Positions 23,484 to 37,569 are shown, numbered from the stretch's first letter. The stretch: DNA of 64,000 nt from Pyrocephalus nanus (GCA_038380795.1 CM076267.1:15421501-15485500); one strand, 5' to 3'. A program made the numbers and translations. Notes: generated from the sequence alone by a model not told the origin.

Positions 23484-26400
23484 AAATAGAGGGGTAAGTC
23501 GTGTGAATCATTCTTTCTCCCCACTGATATGCAGGAAGCCTGAACGGCTGTCTTAAAGTTGATTTTCCAGAAAGATGTCCCAGCTCCATCCCCATTTATT
23601 GTAGTCTAAATTGAGCCTCTAGAAGTAAGTAACATCCTTACCCTTTTTCCCTGAAGGACTTGCATGACTATTCAGCTTTCTGCAGTACGCTGTGTTAGAT
23701 ATGTCTCTGTCCTTGACAGATGTCTCGAGCATGGTGAAGCTGTTGTCCTAAGTTCATTTACCTTCATAAAACCATAAGGGAACAGTATGGAGTAATAGAG
23801 GGATGGAGAAACATCTGGTTACCCAACACGTGGGCCACAGGAGTAATGAACCCTGCATTTTAATAGGTAAGTCTGCACCTGCACAAGATTTCCAGCTTCT
23901 GCACCAGTAACAGCTCCAGAGAGGGATAAATAATTAAGACAAGAAGGCTGAGATGGAAAATGGCTGTGATATTTGCTTTCCTTAAGAGCACATTAGGGAT
24001 GTGCATAATATCAGACACGGTCGGGTTTGCTCTAACTGAACTTTGATTGACCCCAGAAGCCCTCTTAACTGAACAGACCGGTGAATCTACCCTCTGTAAT
24101 CTGAAAAAGCACTGATTATTCTTTGACTAGCCCTAAGACCTTGTGACTTATTTGAAACACAAGAACCCCCGTGATTCCATGACTTCAAGCTACATGGGGC
24201 CACGACTTCTATGTTACACAGCCATCCTACCAGGGCCTGTCATGCTCCTATGGCTATTTGCACACTGAGGCATTTGCCACTCTAGCATGTAAGTACAGTG
24301 AAATGATGACTTGGATCGGGGCTCTGGAAGAGCCTGGTAACTATTGCAGTAAACCAGACACTATTCCTGTTGCTCTACTATATTTTTAGAAAAACTTCAT
24401 CAGTTTTCCATTGAAATAGCTTCCCCCATGTGAAAAATGGTATGACTGACACTTAGCAATGATTAGGTGGTTGATATCTTCAGTTTCAGATGCAGGCAAG
24501 TTTGAGGAGAGTCAGGTCTAGGGGAGAGGGTCATGAGGGATATACAAAACTGCTTGCTGAAATGCACACTAAGATTATTTGAGTTTCCCCAAGAACAATA
24601 CATTATGTTGTATTCAGGGGGTCTTGTTCAATTTGAATACCAACTTAAGTCCTTCTTTGCTTTCTGTGAAGGAAATTTGAAGTTAAACTTCTGACCCTCC
24701 TGCTGTCAAAGAGCCCAGCTGAGAAAAAGCACATCAGAAGCTTATGGGCTTTTCACCAGTACTCTACATCCCTTTGTACAGAGACACAAACACTGATCAG
24801 GTTTCAGACCCCTAAGAAACAGGCTGGAAGACATTCAAAAGCTCAGAAAAGCAGTTCAGAGGACAGCTTATTATAAAGGTGCGGTGTAGCTGGAAAAGAA
24901 ACGATAATGACCTCTTGAAAACTGTTCACGCTATTGTAGCACCTAGCATGCCTTAATCTTGGGCCAAAATCTCCTTGCTCTGTGCAAACTCAGATGAGAG
25001 AGTTTATCTACAAGGAGTCTAGCATGAAAAGCAACAGACACAAATAAACAGGGAAGCAGCACTAAACACAGCATCAGCCTTTAGCTGTAGTGCCACAACT
25101 ACCAAGAATGCCAAAAATAAAGTAAACCTCAGTGGTTTACCTCAGTGTTTCCCAAGCAGAGAAACATAAGACCTAGGCTTTATATGGCCCTCTTCCATAA
25201 GTAGGTAACATACTTTCATTTCAGGATCTCTGGCTCTATTTCCCACCATCAGCAATAATTATGCATGTGATGGTGAACAATTGAATTGCTCTCTGTCTTC
25301 ATTTCCCATCTTTGAAATAGCTTCAGGAATAAAACTCAGAACCACATTTTGCACACAATCCATTGCATATGTGCCTTCATGACGGACAGCAACGAAGAAC
25401 ATACAAAATAAACTAACCAAGCTCCATCCGAAATGGAAACAAAACAGATAAAATTTGTCAGAGTATGAACTTAATTTATCAGTCTTGCATTCATGTTTTA
25501 AGAAACTCAGTGTACTACTGGATCTTGAAAAAAAAATGGTACTTAGTATCACCTGTGAGATAAAGAAAATAACAATAAATAATAGTACTAAGAATAGTAA
25601 TAGTACACTATATAACATCTCCAATTTCAAGCAAAATAGGGGAGAGTATTTAAAAGAAGTGTCTATATTCTTTCCACCATTATTCAGGGTACTGAAGAAC
25701 TAACTTAATACCCTCATGAAATTTCAAACTGTACCTATTTTGGTGAAACCTTACTAGGAAGGTGTTTATATGTGAAAAGAAGAGACATATTTGTTGTTTT
25801 CAGCTTTAAGATTTACAGGATGGTCACATCAGCCCTTCACACTCAACAAGGGGCAGATTTTTCTGGAGATTTTCCCAATACTTTTACTGTGCTCTGATAA
25901 AATATATTGCTGTGCCTTCCAGGCTGTAACAGACCTCTTTGATATACGCTAATGAAAGTCCAGAGGTATGTCAGTGGCTGTAAGTCTATTGCACCAGCGA
26001 AGTGAGAAATATTTTCTTGCTTGCTCACAAACAACAAAAAATTTTTTCTTTAAATGCTGCATGTTTTCATGAATATTCAAATGGCCAAGTAAGGTTTAAC
26101 TACCAGTTTCTAGGACTAATGCTGCTAATTCTGTTATCCCCAAATAATAAACTGGTCACAGAAATTATTCATATTCTTTACTGCAGTTTTCGGACTATAT
26201 TTGTTGAGGAAATAATTGCAAGCATCTGTCCTGGTAGGTCACTGATTGATGGATCCACAGTAAACCTCAGACATATTTACAGCTAAGGAGGTTTCCAAAT
26301 GTAAAATGGTGTTCCGGGAGTGAACAGGCTGGCCAATTGCTTGTGAGTCACAGCTGAGAAATGCAGTACAGGTATGAGCTCATAAAACCTTGAGTGACCT

Positions 26401-27561
26401 GCAGAATATAGACGTGGAAACCATATCACAGAAAAACCCCAGTGCCACATAAATGCTGTTTGAATAGCATTAGCTAATTGCAAATCAGAGCTGGCCACTA
26501 AGAGAGGAAGTGCCTTTGTACGGTACCACTGTGTGGAAATGAAATGGAAAACTGCAAGCTGTGAGGCTGAATAACCTGCATACAGAATTACCATGGGAGC
26601 ACTGCTTCTGCCAAGAAAGGACAGGAAGGAAAAGGTGGCCTTGCTTTTAGGATGAGGTTCAGATACTGGAAGCCCATGTCTGGGTCCTGGTTTTGCTGAA
26701 AAATTTCCTAAGTCTGAAAAGGTTCTTCTGAGATGACACGTGGGTACAGTCAAAAACAGGGCTTTTCTACCTCTGGAATACACTGCTGTTAAGGTTAGAG
26801 AGAGGCTTGAGCATCAGGGCATCAAGACCAGAGAAATCCCATCACATTCAGACAATCCCTATGTTCCAAAACTAAGTCAAAAGTCTTGGCTCCTAAGCCA
26901 AACAAATATGCTTGCCAGTCTGTTTCAGCAAAATGGAAACCTTCAGAGTGAGGCAGAGCTGGACCTAGTCAGTGAGGTGGGAAGGGAGTTTGTAAACATG
27001 TTCTCCCAATTTTGTTGTCATTTACTGAGAGCCTAACAGAGTTACCTGGGTAGTGGGCCAGCATAAACACATATCATTCATGTTATAAAAGGACAACACT
27101 ATACTATGAAATGCCAGCTAGGATTAGGAAACTCAAATTAGTTTCATATATTTCTTTCGGAAGACTTTTATAGCATTCCGCTCTGATACCCATATATAAA
27201 TAATGAACATCTCCAACACTGATCTGAAATGTGTAAGGCCTGCTTAAAAATGAAAGGCCTTTTCCTACACTGTGGCTTGATCTCACAGGATGAAGACAAG
27301 AACATGAGGCATTAGGACAACATCAGAAGACTCCTTCTAATAACTCAGTTATTAGAGTCCCAGGCACAGCCTGGATGTTTTCCACCTTCCACCACCTTCC
27401 TGCTCCTCCTCCCCTCCCCACCACTTTGGCCAATCTAGAGCTGGAGTGCCCTGGTTTTGTTTTCTGTTTTTCTATTAGGGAGGGTCAAGCATTTCACGGC
27501 TACAAAGTGGTTGATTCTCGACCTCTTGAAACCATTGCACAGAGGTTAGCTGTCTCTGTAA
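23484..27561. other. Non-coding sequence, possible MIR fragment
   Basis: At 24401-24470 'cagttttcc...cttcccccatg' and 'tgaaaaatggtatgactgac' resemble the MIR 'cagtttccccatctgtaaaatggg(a)taatgatac' core in sense orientation; this is weak. The 166-codon minus frame (26283-26783) and the 98-codon plus frame (26740-27036) show no domains I know. Nothing else recognised. Confidence 0.5.
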
Positions 27562-27896
27562 CAAATGTTTCTCAACTTGTTCATTGCAAAACCAGGGGGA
27601 GATAGGGGAGGAGAAGGGAGTGAGGGGTCAGAAAGGCAATCAAGGGGGTTTGTAAGGCATTGAAATATTATTAGAATCCAAGGCCAAGAAAATCCTGCTA
27701 TTCTCCTCCCTGTACCACCACCAGATCCAAGGTCAAATATTCCCTGCCAAGATCTCAGAAAACCTGAGCACAAACACTTTAGAGAGACTGCGCCATGTTA
27801 TCACCACCAGATTTTTTGCTTTTACTTTTATGGGGAGTCACAAAAATGATTGACTTCTAAAAAGGGGTTGTGACCTAAGAAGACTGAGAAACCTTG
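27562..27896. mobile_element. Non-autonomous hAT transposon (MITE) relic with both ends
   Basis: The left end reads CAAATGTTTCTCAACTTGTT (27562-27581). The right end, read on the minus strand from 27896, is CAAGGTTTCTCAGTCTTCTT followed by 'aggtcacaacccc'. Both are decayed forms of the hAT terminus CAGTGGTTCTCAACCTT(TTT)GGGTCGCGACCCC, facing inward about 335 bp apart. The flanking 8-mers (ctctgtaa and tacttgtt) no longer match. The interior is short, with no transposase frame, so it was mobilised in trans. It includes a G-rich purine stretch at 27596-27655. Confidence 0.6.
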
Positions 27897-28249
27897 TACT
27901 TGTTGGACTAGAAATTAGGGGCTAGTCTGTGCCCTAACTCAGTGAAATGCCATTAAATAAGTCATAGAGATATTACAGCTGAAGTATTAATCCCATATTT
28001 TAGCATTCACATAAGCTTTTTACAGGACTAATCGCTGAGATGAAATGGCACAGGCAATTAAGTAGTTTTCTGAATCAGAGTCTATTTCTTTATTGTTGGA
28101 TGTTTGGTTTATTTTTTTTTTAATTTTAATTTATGTACAGCATTCTTAGTCATACCAATGTGAAAAAAATGGACAAACTTCTCATAAATGTAAATGGAGA
28201 TAATAAAAAGACTCTAAAAATATAAAGGGATATAGTGACTTAATTGCAG
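27897..28249. other. AT-rich non-coding sequence
   Basis: Rich in TAAT/ATTA-type motifs (27990-28060) with a short T-run near 28110-28125. No gene or repeat recognised. Confidence 0.55.
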
Positions 28250-28314
28250 GCCAGGAGCTGATTAGGTTTTATCGCCTGTTAATTCTTGATTGAAGTGTGA
28301 AAATGCAAGGCAAG
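28250..28314 (+). other. Candidate 65-nt exon (weak acceptor, good donor)
   Basis: The donor GGCAAG|gtaaga at 28314/28315 is good. The acceptor 'gacttaattgcag' ending at 28249 has a poor pyrimidine tract. The enclosed sequence contains several homeodomain-like sites (TGATTAGG, TTAATTC, TTGATTGA), so it could equally be a regulatory element that fortuitously borders a donor. Confidence 0.15.
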
Positions 28315-30414
28315 GTAAGAGTGATCACCTCCTCCACTTCTGACAGTAAAATTTTTGTGCAGAGCATCATTTTCCTAGAGGGATGCCTGGTTCTGGCAGG
28401 CCTCCATGAAGCATTTCAGGGGTCTTTCCACAGCTATGCAAGGAGCACTGTGGGTCATGCAATTGAACCCCAGAGCTGGCTAAAAGTGGAAAAGGTAGGA
28501 ATTTTCAAAGGCTTTTTCTTTCTTACTTACAGCTTCTCCTCCCCCGAGTGTCAGTTGAGAAAATTTTACATGCTACTCTGTTATTCCTTTTGTGAGGACT
28601 TAAAATAGTCTAAAGGGCTTGTATTCAAAGGTGGCAAGAGCACAGTAGAGCTTGCTGAACCTCTACCTCAAAGAATCTAAACCAGCAGTTTAAATCAATT
28701 AAGACTATGAGCCTCTCCCAAATCCCACTCCCATTCTTCACACCACTTTCTACCCTTGAGTCAGTCCAGTTTCCTACTCTTCATGCTGATCACTTCCAAC
28801 TTGGAAAAAAAGGAAGGGATGCCAGGCATGGAGGGCATTATTGATTCCATGGATGGACAGCTGGCACTTTCAGAGAGAGAGCTCGATGCACAAAAGATCA
28901 TGGTGGCATTTGTTGTGGCCTCTGCTTCAGCAGCCTTTAGGTTGCCCCAGATTTGACAAAATATCACTCCCTGGGCCCAGAGGTGACAAGAGTTTTTTTT
29001 TCTCCATCTGCTGAAACAAGGATTCCTGTGTGCTTCCCAATCTGCTGGTCTTTTTGCAGAATTCCTTTAGAAACCTGCTGCACATCTGTGTGGGGATGCA
29101 TTGAAGTCATTATCAGCAGACTGGAAAATGTGCAAAGGCCAGTATTGTCTTGTGGGCTGCTGCTCCATTTTGAGTGATTTGTGCTTTAAAGAGCCGCGAG
29201 GCTTCTTGAATGTGTTCATCTTTGTAAAATTTTAAAAACTGACTGTGCAAAGACAGGCAGAATGATTTCATTAGAGTACCGCACGCAGTAATTTCCAGCT
29301 GCATCCAGCAAGTTACCAAGGACTGGTAAGAGTCCCTCCATTCATCATTCCAGTATCTGCAGGTTCTAGCAATACATGAGTGCTGAAGCATAGCCCAGCT
29401 CTTTCCCCCCTCAGCCTCCCTGAACTGATATAGTGGAGTTGTCCTCCCTTCTCCAACCTGTAAATTGTATCCATTCCCTTTCCCTCCCAGCCAAGCTCAT
29501 AAATTGGATGCTAACTTGTCCCTTTCTCTTCACATGTTGTGACCCTCTGGGAGAGTAGCTTTGGGCATCTGCCAGTAACCATAAACAAGCTGCTGTGTGA
29601 ATTTTCTTGTAAAACCTAACAGTACATTATCTCTGTAGTATTTACTATCAAATGTGTGACTCTCCAGGTAAACATGGGCCAAATCCAGGCCCTTTATCTT
29701 CTGTGCTAGAGGTAATTTTCAAAGAAGGGCTGTCAGAGTGTCAGCCTCACTGTCAGTCTTTAGCAGCTGGAATGGAGACAAGGGCAGGAAAGTCTGGTGT
29801 AATGGAAGTGCTTGGCAACTTGAAGGAAGTTTGCTATACACCAAATCAAGTATCATGAGCAGTAGCATTTGTCTTCTAGGCAAAAATGGGCTGCAGAAAG
29901 AAGAGCAGGTGAATTTATTTCTTCTGATTCAATCTATTTGTTGTACCTGCATCCTGAGGAGAGCAAGCTGATGCCACTGCCTTTGCTGATTTCAGGATTA
30001 CTACATGCTGGGAAAGATGATGGCAAAGGTCTGCCTTAGGGTCATTCTCACATCATATACTGTTATTTCTGTATGGCCAAACTTCAGCCATGAAGAAGTG
30101 TCCATCTTTGCCCCTCAGGTACAAGAAAAAAAAAAATTAATAGAAAATTATGATTAAGATAGAGTGTCTGACATCCAACAGCATTGGGAACTGCCCAGTA
30201 AAACTAATTTCCAAAAAATTAAATAAGACTCTGACAATGAAAAGGTACATAACCACTGAAAAGGGATTTAACACAGAGGAGGGAATCAGCCAGCTACAAA
30301 CACCTTATAAACATCCAATTGCAGTGAGGAAAAGTGATGGGGGAATTTCTTTTTGCCTAGGGAAATTTGACCACATCCTTTAATAATACCTTCAAATTTC
30401 ACAAGTCCAAACAA
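28315..30414. other. Non-coding unique sequence
   Basis: Frames up to 103 codons (28297-28608), with no product recognisable. No repeat family recognised. Confidence 0.6.
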
Positions 30415-30515
30415 CAACAACTTGTGTTCACATAATGCTTTTCATTCTGGAAGAACCCAAAGAACTTTACAAGTGACTTAGCAAACTATGCAACGGTATT
30501 CACCCCCTCATTCCC
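30415..30515 (-). mobile_element. Ancient MIR-type SINE relic, antisense
   Basis: 'ACTTGTGTTCACATAATGCT' with 'tttcattctggaagaaccca' and 'aagaactttacaagtgactt' follows the amniote MIR variant that reads, in antisense, 'atttatatagcgcctttcatc...ggatcccaaagcgctttacaaac'. Only the 3' part is present, and the tRNA-like half has been lost. Order and spacing of the matching blocks are right, so I am fairly confident in the family and less so in the ends. Confidence 0.55.
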
Positions 30516-33500
30516 CTAGAGGTTGAAAACTCACTGCAGTTGGCAAGCTTTCCCTTTTGGTTTCCAATGTTTCATGACTATTTCTCTAGGCCATTGCTTT
30601 TATTTCTTTGTTTTGTTTTAATAGCAAATGTGATAGCATAGGGAAAAAGGCAGCTATTTTCTCAAGGACAGCTGCATGAATGTAATCAACTTTTAGGGAT
30701 CAAGAAAGAAAAAGAGCAGTTTCATGTCACCCCAACACAAAAATGTCAGTTTTTTGCTTTCTAAAAGGGGCAAAAAAATTCAAAAACCCCATTGAAAGAA
30801 AACGTAGAACATTTTATTTGTTATGAAATAAAATAATTTCTTAATGTTTTCTGAGGACTGAAGTTGACTCAGTTATAAAACTAATGAGATTTAAGTTGGC
30901 AAGTAGAAATGAAAGATTTTGACTTTCAAAATATAATTTTTCTCTTGGACACGTCTGTAAGAAAATAAGAAAATCCATTTCACCTGGTGTATTTGTTTGC
31001 CAGGAACTCACAGCAGTGCTGAGGCACAGCCTAAGGAGAGGACAAGTGCTTCAGTTCCCTTTATCTTTTCTTCGCTATCCACCCAAACTAGCAGCATCAC
31101 CCTCAACAGCCCAAGATAGATTTTTTTTTCCTGCATGAATTCACTCAGTTCAGCTCTCATTGAAGTTGTGTAAATTTTACTGTTCATAGCATCCTGTGGC
31201 CATGGGTTACATAGCTTCTGCATTGTGCACAAAAGTAATTTCTTTTGATTGTTTCAGTTTGCTTCTTGATAATTTGCTAGAAGCAGAAAGAATTCAATGA
31301 AAGAGTGCAAAATCATTTCTTATTCACCATCACCATGCCAATAACAGCTTTTCCCTTTTCACATTGTCTCCACTCCCGAAGAGGTGCTGAGCAATTCCTT
31401 TGGCTCCCTCCTTTTCTTGACAAAGTATAGTTTTGTAGTAGACTAAACTTGTACAAGGGGATCCTGTGGCTGAACATATCCTGTTTGTGCACCCCAGACT
31501 GACCTTCCCATACCACTGGAATGGCTCAGGTACCTAAAACATTGACAGGGATCAGACATAGGACTTTATTTGACTTCCTACAGTAGGAAACACAGCCACT
31601 TGGAGATCATGGATAGGATGAGGGACTACAGAGACTTGCACTTCAGAGAAAATAGCATCCAAAATGTACCATATGTCTACATACAGGCACATGTTTTGAA
31701 CTCTGGTAGTTTCCTCTTAGTATAACATCTGAGTGTATCAAAGATGACCATATTTTGTCCCCTTGCTAGGAACAGGACTAATGAAAATGACATTCTCCAG
31801 ATGAATTCCTCTGGTGAACGTACAAGAGACTGCAATATACCTTAAAGGCTTTTTGGATCACCAGATACTGACCTCGAGAGATGCTTCCTCACACTTCTGG
31901 AGCAGAGCTGATGAAAGACAGATGACCTATAAAATGAAGAGAAAAATCCTGTTCCAGTTTCTCCTTAAAAAAAAAAAAAAATAAAAGAAAGAAAAAGAAA
32001 AAATAGTGAATTCAAAGGTGTTGAGAAACACATTGAGTGAAGTGCGAAGAAAAAAACAACTCATTCATCCAGCCTTTACAAGCAGCTGGGTTTGAGCTGA
32101 ATGGGCTTTTGCTGTGCTCTTTGTGTAATAATATATTATAAAAATGTTATTAGAAGGCCAAATTTAGGTATAGCAGGAGAGAGAAAAAGTCCTGAAACCT
32201 TGAAAGATAAATCAACTTCTTTGGGAGTGAGATTTAAACCTCTCCTTGCACATTGATTTAAGGTTTTGGATCTTTTCCTCTACTGATTGGGTAGTTTAGG
32301 ACAACAGGAAAAAGAAATACTAAGACAAAGCAAAAAACCCACCTTAATTCATTGAAGTGCAACATCCTTTTCTAAAATCAGTGCACTCAGATAGACCTTA
32401 GTTATAGGGCAGTAGGAGCAGGAGAGAGCTAGGTGCTAGAAGAGATTCTTCACAAGAAGGTTTTCTGCTGACTTTGATCATGTTTTATATTGACAGAGAG
32501 TTAATAAGACGAGATTCAGTTTGAAGAGTGATCACCAACACGAGACATAAGCTGAGAACATAGAACTCCAAAAAGTGCTGAAAAACAGAGACTCCTTTTA
32601 CTTCAATCACAACTCCTTTACTTTAAGTCTGATGCAGAGATGAAGGAAGGTCCACTGGTTAAAGCTTTATGGCCAGCTTAAGACACATGCCTTTGTTTTC
32701 ACAGATGTCAAATATCCAAAGGCAGATCAGCAGCTATGGCGGTTAGGGGATTAAACACAAATCTTAAAACACTGAGTAATCACTGAAAATCCTAAATTAC
32801 AGGTAATTCAGAAAAACCTGAGTTTCATTTCACTATTCCCAGTACTTATCTGTCTCAAAAATAACAATTATGTTAATTAATTACTTTCAGCTGCAAAATA
32901 TAGTGTTAAGTGAACTTTTCCCAAAGTGCTGTATTTTAGAAATTAGCATGTCTACCATGCACAAGCATAAACCTGGTCTGGTTACAAAGCATGGAGTTAC
33001 TCAAAATCTCTTGTTTCTCTTGAGCTTTTGTCTTGGTGGCAAAGAGGCTTTGGTGGGTGTTTCAAGCTGACTTGTTAACTGAATTAAGCCTCTCTTTCTT
33101 GAACTTCTGTGACTTGAGGAAAAACATCATTATTTTTTTTCCCTTGAAGTTAGAAACAGAGATCTCAGGTGGATTGCCTGGGTTACCAAGCCCTGTCTGT
33201 GATTATGGCAGCTCTTCAATAGCCTTTTACTTAGGGGGACTACAAATCTTCTATTTCTGATGTTCCCACACCACAGAAGCTGGAGGATTCTCCCAGTGCC
33301 TAGCAGAGTGGAGACTGTAGGAAAAGCTGGAAAGCTGCAACAACAGTAAACAAAAGCCATGAAGGACATTGCAAAGATTCCATTCTAAAAAAGAAATTTG
33401 CCATATGATACTTGGAAAATAGATCTTGTCCCTTTCCACAGAGGAGCACAAACACAAATTTGATCTGGGAAAAAATTCACCTCTATCCCTCGTCCCAGCA

Positions 33501-36500
33501 ATTTGATTAACTATAAGCATCTGGGCCAGACACACCCGAAGCACAATGAGACTGATACAAAAACAGAGCATGTACATGTGCCAGGAATGTTCTCTGGCAC
33601 CAAAATCAACTGACACCAAATAACTGGACTGCTGCCTCTCTCAGACCCCCAAAATAGGCTGGGTACCTGAAAACTGCCTCCTGTGAAAGGTTTCTGGATC
33701 AGTCTCTGAACCACACTTGAAAATAAATTTTGGAGAGTATTAGCTGGCATAGAAAATGCTGATAGATATCATGTAACGTGTTACACTGAGCAGTGTAAGA
33801 ATATGGACAACCCCTTTTCAGTGCCTGAAAATATTCCCAATCATTCTTTACTTCTCTAGTAGAAATGTAGTCTAAGTGGACTTTTGGAAAGCTTTTAATG
33901 GACTAAATTATTCAAATCATTCACCCTATTTAATTTTGTGCAAATTATTAGTAGACTTTTTTTTTTTCTTAAACCTGCTCAATGCCAGTAGTTGAGGTCA
34001 GAGTTTCAAGCTGTTATTATTCAGTATATAGGTTTTATGGCAGTGCTTGTGTGTGGCCCATAGGATTAGCCACCAAACATAAACATGAATAATCATAACA
34101 AATTTTCACTCAGTGGCTATTCTGCAATATTTATGTAAAATTTCATTGACCTATAAAATGTTTCTCGGTAAGTAAAATTAATACCTTTGAATATGCAGGA
34201 AGTAGAGTTCAAACAGAACTGAAGAAAAATACAACAGCTAAGTCATTCAGGCATCTCTCTGTAGTAAACACCAACCAGTTCCTTGTGATTTGGCCAATTT
34301 AAAGTACTTAACATGGCTCAAATGAGACCACTATGGATTTGTCATTCCTTAGACAGTTATTAATTCCATACTCCATAAGACTTCAGAAAAGCCATTTTCA
34401 GACTCTGCTCTGGTCTATATGTCTTGTCTTCACTTTGACTCAAAGACTTGGTGACCTTCAGACTTTTAGTATATACCACAATTAGCAAAAAAAGAGCTCT
34501 TGCCTAGAGGCTTGCCCTTGTCAGAATACCAACAGCAATAGCTGCCAAGAGAGCCTGGAGGTTTCAGGATGGGAGTTCCCCAAGAAATGAAACAAATAAT
34601 TTGGTGGGTGCCAGATTCAAATAAACGGCATTTGATTCCTTCCAGGTGTGTGTCCTACACCAGTAAATTCTCCTTCTAACAACTCCATTTGCTCCTTTCT
34701 TCTCCTCCCTCTCAAGACCCTGGAGTACCTTCACATTGTCACATCCTTGAAGTCTATCACACCTTCAGATTTAGCTCTGGGTCTCTTATCTCTCTTCCAC
34801 GTGCCTTCATCTTCCTGCCATGCCCTTTGATTACCAATGGGAAAAATACCGATATATTTTAAATGGTTCTGAGTATGTGTCAACCAACCAGCCAGGAAAA
34901 AAATGGAGAAAATACACACACACACTGAGGGTAACTAGTGAATTGTATTGCAACATTTTTTCATAACAGAAAATTTAATTAGGGTCTTGGCTATACACAA
35001 CAGCAAACTTTCACTGAACTTGATGTAACTGCAATATCCACCTCTGAAAATTTTCACAGAAATATTTTAACAGCTTAAAACTATTGTGAGAATATCAAGG
35101 TGAAAAGACAGACAGGCAGACCAAAATAATGAAAAACTCGTTCCATTATGGTTATTAATTAAAAACCTTTTTGAGATACTAGATAGAATTTTATTTGTCA
35201 GAAATTCAGCAAGTAAGTAAAAAAGTGGTAAGAGGAAAAGTGACAATCAGGCATCATTCATGAAGTTTCCAAGCAGTATGTGTGTGCATTTACACTCATT
35301 GAGGGACACACCTATCTCATGAGTGGTACTAACCTCGGCGTCCAATGGAAATTGCAGATGCACTGATAAAAGTCAAGCTCTACCATATATCTCTTTTCCC
35401 TGCTGTTATCTTGTTCTTCAGTTAGCTCTGGGTGCAGCTTCCTAATATGTACTTCTGGTTATAAATTACAAACAGAAGTCCATTAATTTTCTGGAAAGAA
35501 AAATCATTTAGATGCAAGAAGAAAACTCACTGAGGAGATGACACGCAAGTCACAGACAGACTTCAAGCATTGCTGTGACAACTTTCAGTTGCCTAGGTAA
35601 GATGAATAGGTGTTTAGCCAAGCTGTTTAGCCTTTGCCTTTTTTTAGCCTATCTCAAGATCATAACAGCTTGAAGCTCCTTTTAGGACTGAATATCCCTC
35701 TCTCCTCTCTAGGACAAACTGGGATAGTATCATGTCTGTTCTTAAGGCTGACCCATAAGACCTTGTCATCACTGGGACTTGCTCCTCTTGTGTGCAAATA
35801 GGACAAATGAAATATAAAACAGCAGTCTTTGAAAAACATATTGTATTCTCCTAGTGAACAGTAGAGGACTCTAGTAAAGTCAAGAATCTCCCACCCCCCC
35901 AGCTTTCCGCAGGGTTCTTTCACTAGCAGGCATTGTTGAGATGCAGGGTTGGCTGGAATCTCTTTGCTACAGAGCAGTCTCTGTAGACTGATCAGTTATT
36001 TGTGCCTCAGATTACTGCTTGTAAGATCTGGTTGCATTTTTTCCATCAAAACTGTTGTTTGCTCTGTGAGAAAATGCAGCGTTCGCCTCAATGGAAAACT
36101 GACTTGTGAAGGAATTCTTTGCTTTCCATAGAGGATATCAGCTTTTGTCAATAGCTGCAAGCCCACCATAAGGACATTTTCAGAGGACAGCCACAGCTTC
36201 CAACCAAAATAACATATTTCCACATTCCTTAAATGAAGCTTTTGATTTCATTTGCTTTATTAAATTTTCAGCCACTGCTCTTCAGCTGCCATGGTGTCTT
36301 TTGAAAATTGCAGTTTGGCAGCTTCACACTCCACTCTCCCCTTTCCAACACACTCTCCAGGGAGGCCATCACCTGCTGCACCTATGGCCAGGGCTGTACC
36401 CTGAGAGAGACAAGGTGTTGATAAACGGCCTCACCTTGAGGAAGATTGAGTCCAGTTTCTAAAATACTGCAGATTTTGTGAATACATCTGAACCAGCTAC

Positions 36501-37569
36501 CGATGTGACATCAGCAAAAAAGTTGCACTGAAGTCTCTAACTTCTTATCTGCAAACCCATAAGCTGCTCAGAAATGTCTTGATTTTAGAGCAGAGATGGA
36601 AATCTCTTTTGGGAAGAAGCTTCCAGAATGCAATACCCTCACATCCCAAAGATGTCACAGTTGTTTCTCTGTCTGAAAAATTGGGAGAATGAAAGGAAAC
36701 TGATACTGAAACCTAGAGAAAAATAATAATGCTTCTGTTAAGATGTTCACAGCTTTACAATCCAAATATCTCTTCCTTCTTTTGACAAACGCCAAGCTTA
36801 TGAGACTTGCCATTGGTGGGTGTTGCCTTCTTTTCACACACTACTGCACTGATTAGATGCTAATAAAACAAGTGATGATGTGCATCTTTATTGAGTGGTT
36901 CAATTACAATCCCCCTTACCACAGCTCTCCCACACAAAGAGAGCAGGATATGCCAAGGCTTTGACTTTGTTTTTCAGGTTCACGGGGGGTGGGAGGGTTC
37001 CTTTTCTGAAAGCAAAAATATGCTCCCTCCCCTGAAAAGAAAAAATTTCCTCTTTTCTGAGCCAATTCTACTGATTTTTGGCTCAATGCCTTGTTCCATT
37101 TGGAAGCCATATTGCAGTGTGAGCAAGGAAACAGACAATAAACAAGGGCTCTGGTATTTGCTTTTCTGGAAGTCCCAGGCAAGACCCATAGCTAAAGCAC
37201 TGTGATCAGGATCCTAGAAACATCTGCTTTCTTTTCAAAGATGAAGTATTTTTTTTACTTGATTTTTTTTGCTCCCCTCTCCCTCCACCCCCATAAGCAC
37301 CTTTGTGCCAGGAGGAAGCTGTGGAGGGAATGGGTGAGGAAGGGAAACTCTCAACTATATAGGCAGGGCCAAGTGAAAACTGAACTCTGCAATCTTCAGA
37401 TAGTTATGCCTGGCACCTAAAGGCTAGGGCAGTAATCCTTACATTTCTTTCACACTCCATTGACCGATGGCGTGCCTGGGGTGTGAAGTCTATTTCCCGT
37501 TTCCCATCGCTGTCCAAGTGCTGGAATTGCAGGATGAGTTTACTAAAACTCAATCCCACTTACCAGATG
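30516..37569. other. Non-coding unique sequence with simple patches
   Basis: A-run of 15 with a following GAAA-rich patch (31967-32003), a T-run near 33959-33968, a short (CA)n at 34913-34925 and a C-run near 35893-35900. The sequence at 34013-34065 weakly resembles an antisense L2-type tail. The longest frame is 122 codons on minus (33251-33619). No gene recognised. Confidence 0.6.

Noticed and set aside
25142..25182. CAGTGTTTCCCAAGC resembling a hAT terminus
   Set aside because: Only about 13 bases fit, with no inverted partner and no characteristic inner sequence.
25259..25630. 123-codon minus frame with a hydrophobic N-terminal stretch resembling a membrane segment
   Set aside because: Hydrophobicity follows from an AT-rich plus strand read in antisense. 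No family similarity and no exon signals.
26283..26783. 166-codon open frame on the minus strand
   Set aside because: It is the longest frame outside repeats, but it has no recognisable domain or flanking splice sites. Over 64 kb and six frames a frame of this size arises by chance in moderately GC sequence.
34013..34065. Weak resemblance to an antisense L2-type tail
   Set aside because: Too few ordered matches; likely chance in AT-rich sequence.
36980..37005. Run of G6-T-G3-A-G3 as a quadruplex
   Set aside because: Only three separable G-runs; a four-run quadruplex needs splitting G6 without a loop.
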